64,000 nucleotides of DNA, from positions 112,244 to 176,243 of IMG/VR virus record IMGVR_UViG_3300005613_000005; one strand, 5' to 3'. Position 1 is the first letter of the stretch, and every line of letters starts with the position of its first letter. A model generated the notes under the pieces. That model saw only the letters and a program-made list of their open reading frames with translations, had not been told where the DNA came from and ran no database searches. Shown here piece by piece: positions 15,715-23,373 of this stretch. The DNA is from a virus. A program made the translations under genes and the position numbers.

Positions 15715-16494
15715 ATGTTAGAACAATGGAATCTAAAAAAATGCCCCCACTGTGGTCTCATTAAACCTCTTGATAGCTTTCACAATAACAAAAGTCGACG
15801 CGATGGAAAAAATAATTGGTGCAAAACATGTATGAAACCAGCACTAAAAAAACAACGTCAACGCAAAAATCACCAAAAACAGCAACAACGGGTCCAAAAT
15901 AGTATCAAACATTGGAATAACTTACCAGGAGAAATATGGAAAGATATAAAAGGATACGAAGGATCATATCAGATATCCAATAAAGCTAGAATAAAATCAA
16001 CAGCTAAAGGATTAGGGATCTGGAAACTAAAGAAGACGCCTGTCAATAAAACAACAGGGTATCCATATGTAGGATTGTCAATAAAGGGTCGTAATAAAAC
16101 CTATTATTTACATGTTTTAATGGCCACAGCTTTTATTGACAATCCAAACAATTATAAAGTAGTAAACCACATAAACGGTAATAAAACCGATTGTTCATTA
16201 GATAACTTACAGTGGTGCTCTCAAAATCAAAACGTGGCCCACGCGATTCACACGTTGCACAAACATAATTCGCTATACCGGCAAAGAACTCCCAAAAATT
16301 TAAGTTCTAGTCACCGCAAAGCAATTAAGCAGATATACAACAAGGCGCGCCAAAAAACAAAAGAAACAGGTATCAAATACTCCGTCGACCATATTCATCC
16401 TTTATATGGTAAAACAAGTTGGGGATTACACGTGCCCTGGAATTTACAAATTATTTTACTTAAAGATAACCAAAGAAAAAATAATAAAAATTAA
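15715..16494 (+). CDS. NUMOD4/HNH homing endonuclease with second HNH-like end
   Basis: A 259-residue protein, the only clear plus-strand gene in the first 54 kb. An N-terminal zinc ribbon (CPHCGLIKPLDSFHNNK...WCKTCM) is followed by NUMOD4 (EIWKDIKGYEGSYQISN) and an HNH_3 motif (VVNHINGNKTDCSLDNLQW). The C-terminus adds a second HNH-like motif (SVDHIHPLYG...HVPWNLQ). It converges on the protease gene with one base between stops and so looks like an insertion into the head operon. The DNA is more AT-rich than its neighbours. Confidence 0.88.
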   Translation: MLEQWNLKKCPHCGLIKPLDSFHNNKSRRDGKNNWCKTCMKPALKKQRQRKNHQKQQQRVQNSIKHWNNLPGEIWKDIKGYEGSYQISNKARIKSTAKGLGIWKLKKTPVNKTTGYPYVGLSIKGRNKTYYLHVLMATAFIDNPNNYKVVNHINGNKTDCSLDNLQWCSQNQNVAHAIHTLHKHNSLYRQRTPKNLSSSHRKAIKQIYNKARQKTKETGIKYSVDHIHPLYGKTSWGLHVPWNLQIILLKDNQRKNNKN

Positions 16495-16495
16495 A

Positions 16496-17464
16496 CTATA
16501 TTAACTCGAAAATTTTAGCGAACGGAAAGGATTTATTGCAGTGACGACACTTGACCTGATTGCTCATGTATACCTGTTCTTTACCACAACTAGGACATGT
16601 TATATACTTGAAATCGTCTTCTAACGCTTCACGTTGGAGTACCGTACCGCCAGTACGATTGGTGGGTGCACTAACTCCGCCATAACCAGCGCATAATGCT
16701 TTAACTAATTTATTGATTTTATTTATATTTTTATCAATCTTATGTTCTAGTGCTTTCTCAACGATATCTTTAGGATCAATGTTTGGAAAGCATTTTTCGA
16801 TGCCAAGATCGTTTACTATCTTTTGAATTTTTTCGACGTTGGTTTTTATCTTGTTCGCACTCGCGTTCCTCGTTATGTGTCGAAACGACGGTACATCTGT
16901 CTTTGCCAAGTGCATCACCGATCGTATGAGTTCCATGTCAGCTTTCTCTTGATCCGGATTAGCATTTTTTTGCAGGTTGATAGGCTCTGCTAAGGTCGCC
17001 TGGTTGGCCGGCGTAAAAGTAAGCGCGACAGAATGGATCTTGGTTCGAGCCAGTAATGAAGGATCTTTGATACCGCGCTGTATAACTCCCCCTTCAACTG
17101 AAGTTTTTAACTTAAGTGGAGAATCTTCCTTATGAATGTTCCTTAATATAGCAGCGGCGGCTTTCGCGTTCTGATGATCATCGTTGTATAAATATCCCTT
17201 ACAATAGATATAAGGTGTCTTAACTTTCTCCCAATAATACCTATGCCTATCATTCTCGCAATCTTCTTCCTTAAATATCTTCTTAGCTTCTGTTATACGA
17301 CCTATAGAATTAAAAAATCCTTTACCATGGTTATCATTCCAACGACCTTTTCCAACTTCTAATTCACTTATATCGGCACCTTCGATCGACAGCATCTCGC
17401 CTTGCGAATCTCTCAATTGTGAGCCCGCTATACAGTCCAACCACATTTTATCATTTTTAGGCAT
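16496..17464 (-). CDS. Capsid maturation protease with C-terminal zinc ribbon
   Basis: About 322 residues from MPKNDKMWLDC. I chose the ATG at 17464 because TTAGGAG precedes it, and the upstream in-frame ATG lies almost on the -10. The core resembles phage prohead proteases (LKLKTSVEGGVIQRG; KIHSVALTFTPANQATLAEP). The end carries AGYGGVSAPTNRTGGTVLQ, shared with the capsid N-terminus, then a zinc ribbon CPSCG...CRHC. It probably cleaves scaffold and capsid during head maturation. The stop is TAG and it meets the HNH gene head to head. Confidence 0.65.
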   Translation of the reverse strand: MPKNDKMWLDCIAGSQLRDSQGEMLSIEGADISELEVGKGRWNDNHGKGFFNSIGRITEAKKIFKEEDCENDRHRYYWEKVKTPYIYCKGYLYNDDHQNAKAAAAILRNIHKEDSPLKLKTSVEGGVIQRGIKDPSLLARTKIHSVALTFTPANQATLAEPINLQKNANPDQEKADMELIRSVMHLAKTDVPSFRHITRNASANKIKTNVEKIQKIVNDLGIEKCFPNIDPKDIVEKALEHKIDKNINKINKLVKALCAGYGGVSAPTNRTGGTVLQREALEDDFKYITCPSCGKEQVYMSNQVKCRHCNKSFPFAKIFELI

Positions 17465-17483
17465 AATAAGACTCCTAAAAGTC

Positions 17484-17492
17484 ATTATACCA
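17484..17492 (-). promoter_or_regulatory. Extended -10 promoter TGGTATAAT
   Basis: An exact TGGTATAAT 20 bases before the protease ATG; the short leader keeps TTAGGAG as ribosome site. Confidence 0.7.
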
Positions 17493-17547
17493 GATTATAA
17501 CTCTAATTTTACATTGGTTTAACGTATATGAATATGTTATCTAAAAT

Positions 17548-17907
17548 CTAACTATCTAATATAGAAGATCCTTTATGCCCATCGATAAGTTCACGAAATA
17601 CGTCAGTGTTACGGATCTTTTCAATGGCATTTTTTTCAATTTTGCGCACCGTATCCATCGATATGTTCATGAAATGAGCTATCTCCATCTCAGATGGTGC
17701 TTTATCAGGAAGAAAGTCTTGTAAATACTTAAAAAAACAATAGTTAGCAAGCTGATGGTTGATGGCCCACGGACATCCCGGAAGCTTTGCCTCATCTTCT
17801 TCTGAAAGTTCTTCACTCGCATTTCTAAGAGCTTTTAATCTGAGTACAGCAAGTGGACAAAAACAATCTGGTAACTCGCACAACTTCCTAGGGCATCGAG
17901 GATCCAT
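17548..17907 (-). CDS. Sigma-70 region-4-like HTH protein
   Basis: A 119-residue protein. The first 40 residues are Cys-rich (CPRKLCELPDCFCPLAVL). CPWAINHQLANYCFFKYL follows, then a helix-turn-helix (APSEMEIAHFMNISMDTVRKIEKNAIEKIRN) of the sigma region-4 type, which in complete sigma factors binds the -35 box. No region 2 is present. It may direct late transcription of the head genes, by analogy to T4 gp55-type factors. The stop is TAG; read-through would add 12 residues. Confidence 0.65.
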   Translation of the reverse strand: MDPRCPRKLCELPDCFCPLAVLRLKALRNASEELSEEDEAKLPGCPWAINHQLANYCFFKYLQDFLPDKAPSEMEIAHFMNISMDTVRKIEKNAIEKIRNTDVFRELIDGHKGSSILDS

Positions 17908-17909
17908 GA

Positions 17910-18314
17910 TTATTTATCGTCTTTCTTGATCTTGCTGACATATGAGATAAGTTTTTGATAATATTTACTGTTCTTGATAAAAAACTTCACGTCGCGCACG
18001 CGTCGCATGATACTGGCAAACTCAGTTATCACCAGCTCATTAAAACCAACAGCGCCTATCTTCTCTTTAACGTACCCGTATATCTCTTGGTCGATGTGGG
18101 TGATACCCGTCATGAGATCAGTAGTATTCATGGTTATAAGCGTACCATACTGTTTGTCCGATAGAAGATCGTGAACCAACAGCGTACAACGTAACTTCAT
18201 GTCAACTTGAGGTAACTTACAATATTTAACGACGACGTGTTTACCACGCAGTAAATAATATCTACGAACTAGCTTTTTATACAGTTCATTCAACTTTTTC
18301 TTGTTTATTTTCAC
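17910..18314 (-). CDS. Hypothetical protein, GTG start
   Basis: A 134-residue basic, helical protein. I chose the GTG at 18314 (MKINKKKLNELYKK) because AAGGAGAGG stands just upstream; an ATG 14 codons earlier would overlap the upstream gene deeply. No domain is recognised. It lies between a coiled-coil protein and the sigma-4-like gene and could be a partner of either. Confidence 0.5.
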   Translation of the reverse strand: MKINKKKLNELYKKLVRRYYLLRGKHVVVKYCKLPQVDMKLRCTLLVHDLLSDKQYGTLITMNTTDLMTGITHIDQEIYGYVKEKIGAVGFNELVITEFASIMRRVRDVKFFIKNSKYYQKLISYVSKIKKDDK

Positions 18315-18975
18315 AGCAACCCTCTCCTTTGTTACATTTACTATCGCAACCTTCACACTTTGATTTTAAATCTTCTGGAAGACCGTCCTTCAGAACATCA
18401 ACTTCTTCAACGGCTGGAACTTTACGAATACCTAAAATCTCAATAACATGTTTCTTATCGTTGATAGTAAAATCGAACTTATCACCTACTTTTTTACCAG
18501 GAAATTCTTTGATGGCGTTGGCGTTTGAGCTTTCGTCTAACTTAAACTTAGAACGGAAAATGGACGCATCAGGATCTTCTTCACACGTTGATGCGATGAT
18601 CACGACGCTGTCTTTCTCAATAGTGTCGACTATCTCATATTTTTTTTCTGCGTCTTCTTTATCAGAAGCATCATTGAAATCCTTAAGCTTCATGTCGGCT
18701 GCTATCTTCTCTAATTTATCCTTGTCCATGTTGGTTATCTTCATCATGGCCAATGTCCTGTACTGAAGATCGTTCAGCACTCCCATGGAACTGCTGATGT
18801 CTTTTTCCATCAACTGGAGACTGTTACCAAACTGCTGCATCCCCATCTGTAATACCCTAAGTGCCATCTGTATGTTAGCGAACATCTTCTCTAACTCTTC
18901 GATCCTTTGAGTTTTATTGGGTTTGGGAGCGTTCCTAAATCCTTTTTTAGGGGCTATTGGTTTCTTGTTACTCAT
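18286..18975 (-). CDS. Hypothetical coiled-coil protein with Cys-rich tail
   Basis: A 229-residue protein. Residues 20-90 form a likely coiled coil (RIEELEKMFANIQMALRVLQ). The middle is a beta-rich domain ending FPGKKVGDKFDFTINDKKHV, faintly like the C-terminal domain of GreA or FKBP-like proteins. The tail contains seven Cys (KCEGCDSKCNKGEGCC), a probable metal site. It overlaps the stop of the kinase gene. Function not recognised. Confidence 0.5.
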   Translation of the reverse strand: MSNKKPIAPKKGFRNAPKPNKTQRIEELEKMFANIQMALRVLQMGMQQFGNSLQLMEKDISSSMGVLNDLQYRTLAMMKITNMDKDKLEKIAADMKLKDFNDASDKEDAEKKYEIVDTIEKDSVVIIASTCEEDPDASIFRSKFKLDESSNANAIKEFPGKKVGDKFDFTINDKKHVIEILGIRKVPAVEEVDVLKDGLPEDLKSKCEGCDSKCNKGEGCCENKQEKVE

Positions 18976-19760
18976 CTCGTTTCCTCCGTCTTGTTAAACA
19001 TTCTTTGACAGAAAAGTTTAAGAGTTTCAACCTCACGTTCAGTAAAATTTTTATCTGACGATGAGCCAAATAAAGCACCTAACTTTTCCTGTAAAAATTC
19101 TCTTATACTATTTTCCAACGCGTCGTATGCTTCACCTTTTCTCTTTATTATGCGAGCACTCAGAAGCGTGTTTATGGCATTAGCTTGTTCTAACTTTAAT
19201 TGCTGCGCAGATTTAGAGGGTTTTAAAGATACAACCGGTTCATCTATCTTTTCTTTGGTAGTCTTCTTAGATACGATCTTTTTACTCTTTATAAAATCCT
19301 TCATCTGGCGCTTTTTAAAACCGTATTTTATCGCCATCTTGTCATACAATGCTACAGCCTGTACAAACTGACTTCTCTTAAGATTTTCTTTGTTGGCGAC
19401 GCATCTTTTCCAATGGGCATCCACGTTTGAATCGTACATCAATATATATCTGGTAGCATTTTTACTTTCAAACTCGCGCAAAACTTCTATCTCTTCATCG
19501 GTCAACTTAGGATTGCGTCCAAAAACATATGGCCATATGCATTCTCCATAAGGAGATCTGTCAAATATCACGTCCTCCCCATCGTACTTCATGTAAACGT
19601 CGAGTAACTCATCGCAATATGACGGTCCAGTATATCCAGGATTAAAGTATTTCTTGTCAGGCGCGGACATATGATGAACAATGTATCCACGTTTTTTATA
19701 ATGCTCAGCAACAGTCGATTTGCCCGAACGGTCAAGTCCTTCAAGTATAATAAATCCCAT
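18972..19760 (-). CDS. Thymidylate-kinase-like P-loop kinase
   Basis: A 262-residue protein. Walker A is GLDRSGKST at 8-16, with the DR motif in VIFDRSPYGECIWPY and a lid region near 110-135, the layout of dTMP kinases. The last 110 residues form an extra charged helical domain not found in the basic enzyme. It probably phosphorylates deoxynucleotides for phage DNA synthesis. AGGAGATTAT precedes the ATG. Specificity for dTMP is inferred. Confidence 0.7.
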   Translation of the reverse strand: MGFIILEGLDRSGKSTVAEHYKKRGYIVHHMSAPDKKYFNPGYTGPSYCDELLDVYMKYDGEDVIFDRSPYGECIWPYVFGRNPKLTDEEIEVLREFESKNATRYILMYDSNVDAHWKRCVANKENLKRSQFVQAVALYDKMAIKYGFKKRQMKDFIKSKKIVSKKTTKEKIDEPVVSLKPSKSAQQLKLEQANAINTLLSARIIKRKGEAYDALENSIREFLQEKLGALFGSSSDKNFTEREVETLKLFCQRMFNKTEETR

Positions 19761-19786
19761 ATAATCTCCTATAAATTATATTTTAC

Positions 19787-20281
19787 CTATCCCTCATAAT
19801 TATTAGATTTTTTAAGGTTTTTAATTGCCTCTTTAGGCTGTAAATTCTTTAATGACCAGCATTCTTTAAATTCAGGATCATGTACAGAACTATAATTAAA
19901 CCAACTATCAGGCTTCACGTGATCTATATTCCAAGTTCTCTTATCTTTTACATAAATTCCATAATTCTCCCAATTCATCCAAGATTCCCATAATGACTCT
20001 ATGTGCTTTTTAAGATCGTCCACCGTATATCCTAGCAAGTCAAAAGTAGATTTTTTATTTTTGTTTATTAATCTTTGCTTTAATCTAGCTGACAAATTTG
20101 CTTTCATGGACGAACGAATCTTTTTATGTTCTGCACTATAAAATCTTTGTAATTGATTTTGACAGTTAACGCACGTTCTATTTGCATCACAATTGCGTCT
20201 ATAACCGACATCAATCTTACAGCGTGGACAAATTTGCCGATACAGTATATTTTTGCCTCCATTTTTAGTTGCTTTAATCAT
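19787..20281 (-). CDS. HNH homing endonuclease (subfamily B), TAG stop
   Basis: A 164-residue HNH protein with a Cys4 zinc ribbon (CPRCKIDVGYRRNC...CVNC) and the catalytic segment WNIDHVKPDSWFNYSS, then SLKNLQPKEAIKNL. From LGYTVDDLKKHIESLWE on it matches the HNH gene at 57.2 kb, so the two form a second mobile subfamily. It sits between the kinase and the saccharopine-dehydrogenase-like gene, in very AT-rich DNA. No strong ribosome site is seen; TATAAA lies just before the ATG. Confidence 0.88.
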   Translation of the reverse strand: MIKATKNGGKNILYRQICPRCKIDVGYRRNCDANRTCVNCQNQLQRFYSAEHKKIRSSMKANLSARLKQRLINKNKKSTFDLLGYTVDDLKKHIESLWESWMNWENYGIYVKDKRTWNIDHVKPDSWFNYSSVHDPEFKECWSLKNLQPKEAIKNLKKSNNYEG

Positions 20282-20296
20282 ATTTTATACAAAATA

Positions 20297-21376
20297 TTAA
20301 TTCATTTCGATTCGTATCCCATAATTCCTTAAAAAATCAATAACATATTTGACTAACTTCTTATTTTTACCAATAATTTCAGGTACATGAACTCCATGTG
20401 CTTTAAATTTTTTCTTAGCTATTAACTTAACCATCGCTACAGCTGGCAACCCGGTCACGCGAGCCATAGAATGGTTAGTTCCATCATGCTCATCGTACAC
20501 GATCGTCTTTATCTTTTTGTTCTCGTTCTTAGATATAATCTCTAATACGCTCATGTCACGATACGCACTCGTCATTTTCCATTCATTTGTCAACATCTTG
20601 ACCGTTTTCTCTAAATTATTAGGAGAAAAATATTCGTTTTCTTTGAGCATACGTATGTAATTAAAATGTTTATCGTATCGCAGTGTTATCTCATACATGT
20701 TTTTAATCGGTAGAGTAACCAACAAGGAACGTAAACCATCAGAAACAAAACCACTGGTCTTTAAATTGAGTTTATCGTTGTGATATAAATAATTCAACAT
20801 GAACGGTTCCTCAACTACTTCTTCACCGTTTCTGATAACGCGAGCTGGACGCGTATATTCTTCGACGATATCGACCGGTGAAAAAACGGCCTTGTAATCA
20901 GCGCTTTTATCTAACGGTAACCCACCGACCCATATACTACACGTATCAATGTCTTTATTGAATTCATGATGATAATGATATCCAGCAAACAAGTGCGATA
21001 ATCCCGGAGCGAAACCAAAATCTGCAACAACACACACGTTATTCTTTTTTGCAAGTATATCTAACTCTAAAAAATCTTCTGGCATAAACGAAAAATCAAC
21101 TACGGTTAATTTATGTTCTATACACATCTTAAGTATACGATATCCCATAAAACCAGGCATAGCATTGACAATTATGTCTTCGTTGCGCAGTACACTGTTT
21201 AATACATCATCGTCGTTTAGGTCTGCCTTATATCTATGTTGGGTTTTACATTTTTTAAGATTATCGTCGTTAACGTCGACGACCGCGACCTCTAGCGTTT
21301 TATCTTTTTGTAGTTCGTTCGTAACAAAAGAGCCAATTAATCCGGCCCCTAAAACCATAACTCTTCGCATACACAC
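20297..21376 (-). CDS. Saccharopine-dehydrogenase-family oxidoreductase
   Basis: A 359-residue protein with a Rossmann NAD(P) motif (VMVLGAGLIGSFVTNEL), DVNDDNL at the end of the second strand, the family segments VNAMPGFMGY, VVADFGFAPGLSHLFAGY and WVGGLPLD, and a C-terminal YDEHDGTNHSMARVTGLPA region. These define the saccharopine-dehydrogenase/Lys9-like family, which makes or breaks secondary-amine links in amino-acid or polyamine metabolism. It is complete and intact. The substrate cannot be told. As a phage gene it is a probable metabolic acquisition. Confidence 0.8.
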   Translation of the reverse strand: MCMRRVMVLGAGLIGSFVTNELQKDKTLEVAVVDVNDDNLKKCKTQHRYKADLNDDDVLNSVLRNEDIIVNAMPGFMGYRILKMCIEHKLTVVDFSFMPEDFLELDILAKKNNVCVVADFGFAPGLSHLFAGYHYHHEFNKDIDTCSIWVGGLPLDKSADYKAVFSPVDIVEEYTRPARVIRNGEEVVEEPFMLNYLYHNDKLNLKTSGFVSDGLRSLLVTLPIKNMYEITLRYDKHFNYIRMLKENEYFSPNNLEKTVKMLTNEWKMTSAYRDMSVLEIISKNENKKIKTIVYDEHDGTNHSMARVTGLPAVAMVKLIAKKKFKAHGVHVPEIIGKNKKLVKYVIDFLRNYGIRIEMN

Positions 21377-21413
21377 CCCTTAAAATATTATACAGATGTG
21401 TAGTAACGTATAG

Positions 21414-23324
21414 TTATTTATCGTTTTTCTTATTCAAGGGATTAGCTACTGGCTTATCACCTATCTTAAGCGGTTTAGATGCTGCACCAACACTCTTTGC
21501 AGTTTCCTGTAATCCTTTTTTCCCACCAACAACACTGTGAGCTGCAGCGTTTGCCTTATCATTCATCATGGTATCATGAACTTCTTGTTCACGTTTATGA
21601 CTACCTTCAGCATGCTCCATCTGTTGTTCCAACATCTTCTGTTGCTGCTCCATCTGACCTTCAACCTGTACATCTTGTTTTTTCTGTCGATCGATAGTTA
21701 ACAATAACTGTTGCCAACCAAGAAACGCAGGATCAGAGGGTATATATTGAAGTTCACGTTTTTTAGAGGCACCTTTGTCACCAAAGAAATGCTCGCGTAT
21801 CTCACCGCGCGTCATATTCTTCTCAATCAACATCCAGAATGCCTGATTTAATGGTAGATCACATCCAGGAATCTTTATCGGTTTCTTCTGTGCTGCGGTA
21901 AGAAGATCGTTCAACGAACTGTGAACAGTCATCTCAGCTTGAAGCTGTTGGACTAACGTTTGAGGTGTTTCTTCTTCATATCCTATGAACTCAAACTTAT
22001 ATTTTTTAGCAAGTTCTACATCCAACGAAGGAATTATATCGCAATTGATAAGATCTTCAAAAAACATCAACAACGGATATAGTCCGCGTTCACGAGAATA
22101 CTCGATCTTGTAAGCATTATTCGCCTGTTGCATCGGAGCTCTTCCTGTCAACGAGGTAAGAAAATCGAGGCCTAATTCTATAGGATCTATCTGGAACTGG
22201 GTACATATCGCGCGCATGATGTGACTGTTGAAGTTGATATATTCCATGTCTTTAGCAGAACCTGCCATCGGAACCCAGTTTATATCTTCTAGTCCAGCGA
22301 TGATCGGTGTTTTCCACGCGTGCTGAGCACCGTTTATAGTGTTGTAGAACTGCCTGCGAAATGCTGTCAGTTGACTCTGAGTTACTGTACCTTTAAGATG
22401 TAGTATACCACGGGCAGCTTGACCGTGCGTAAAGAAATTAGCGTTGTAATTTTCAGCATTTAAGTGATTAGTCACGTTGACGATAGCCAATTCTAACGGA
22501 GAATAACAATATCCCATAGAATCAATAAAATTCTGTGGATTATACAACTTAAATACCATATCCTCATCACCAAAAATCGCTAATATGGTCTGATCAAGCG
22601 ATACCTGAACATATTTGTAATATTCTAAGTCTTCTTCATTTATAACCTGATTTTCTGCAGGATCATTGTTGCTACCGATCCGATATTTACTATGACCTGC
22701 CTTTAAAGAACTCTCAATTACTTCTTTAGAGCTTTTCTTATTGACTAAGTATACAGATTCAGCCGGTAAAGGACGAAAACGATGTAAGCCACCACTGCGA
22801 GTCTTAACTTTCTCAATAGCCACATGACCGAACGTGAGTGCGTCACGAGTGCATTTCTTTAAAAAAGTACCGAACAGCATCTTATCATCCGGTGGCGTAT
22901 CCTTCATGCGTCCACATCGATATATGAAATTTTCTAACTTCTTGATTTCCTCTAGTTCCTCATCCACTATCTCTTCTTTTTGATCGCGTTTGACAAACCT
23001 AAAACCCATCTTGAAACGATCGTGTTCAGGGCGAGAAAGTCTCAGTAAAGTATCAGTTCTAGCTTGAATAATCGCAGATACTAACCAATCCCTTATTGAC
23101 ACATCTTTTAGCGTCTTGTTAGACAACCTTGAAGCACGATGCTTGTATATAACGCTCTGAGAAATTTGATCAAAATACGGATCAGAAAGCATAGCTTTCT
23201 GACCGATCTGCTTGCTAGCATCATGATCGTTCTCAGGTTTATCAGGTAAAGAATCAACATCTGTTTTTAGCATATCATCAATCTGTGCTTGCTGAGTCTT
23301 TCTTAGCCAATCAAAAATTCCCAT
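21414..23324 (-). CDS. Portal protein
   Basis: A 636-residue protein directly downstream of terminase. It has the usual portal features: a long alpha/beta body with VSIRDWLVSAIIQARTDTLL, FVKRDQKEE, and YNPQNFIDSMGYCYSPLELA, then SHIMRAICTQFQIDPIELGL, the typical clip/stem region, and a Gln-rich helical C-terminus (QVEGQMEQQQKMLEQQ). It forms the ring through which DNA is packaged. GCAGGAAGT precedes the ATG; an extended -10 lies at 23356-23364. Confidence 0.88.
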   Translation of the reverse strand: MGIFDWLRKTQQAQIDDMLKTDVDSLPDKPENDHDASKQIGQKAMLSDPYFDQISQSVIYKHRASRLSNKTLKDVSIRDWLVSAIIQARTDTLLRLSRPEHDRFKMGFRFVKRDQKEEIVDEELEEIKKLENFIYRCGRMKDTPPDDKMLFGTFLKKCTRDALTFGHVAIEKVKTRSGGLHRFRPLPAESVYLVNKKSSKEVIESSLKAGHSKYRIGSNNDPAENQVINEEDLEYYKYVQVSLDQTILAIFGDEDMVFKLYNPQNFIDSMGYCYSPLELAIVNVTNHLNAENYNANFFTHGQAARGILHLKGTVTQSQLTAFRRQFYNTINGAQHAWKTPIIAGLEDINWVPMAGSAKDMEYINFNSHIMRAICTQFQIDPIELGLDFLTSLTGRAPMQQANNAYKIEYSRERGLYPLLMFFEDLINCDIIPSLDVELAKKYKFEFIGYEEETPQTLVQQLQAEMTVHSSLNDLLTAAQKKPIKIPGCDLPLNQAFWMLIEKNMTRGEIREHFFGDKGASKKRELQYIPSDPAFLGWQQLLLTIDRQKKQDVQVEGQMEQQQKMLEQQMEHAEGSHKREQEVHDTMMNDKANAAAHSVVGGKKGLQETAKSVGAASKPLKIGDKPVANPLNKKNDK

Positions 23325-23355
23325 ACTTCCTGCCTTTTTATATTATATACTATCA

Positions 23356-23364
23356 ATTATACCA
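23356..23364 (-). promoter_or_regulatory. Extended -10 promoter TGGTATAAT
   Basis: An exact TGGTATAAT between terL and the portal gene gives the portal gene its own start with a leader of about 25 bases containing AGGAAG. Confidence 0.65.
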
Positions 23365-23373
23365 AAATTTACT

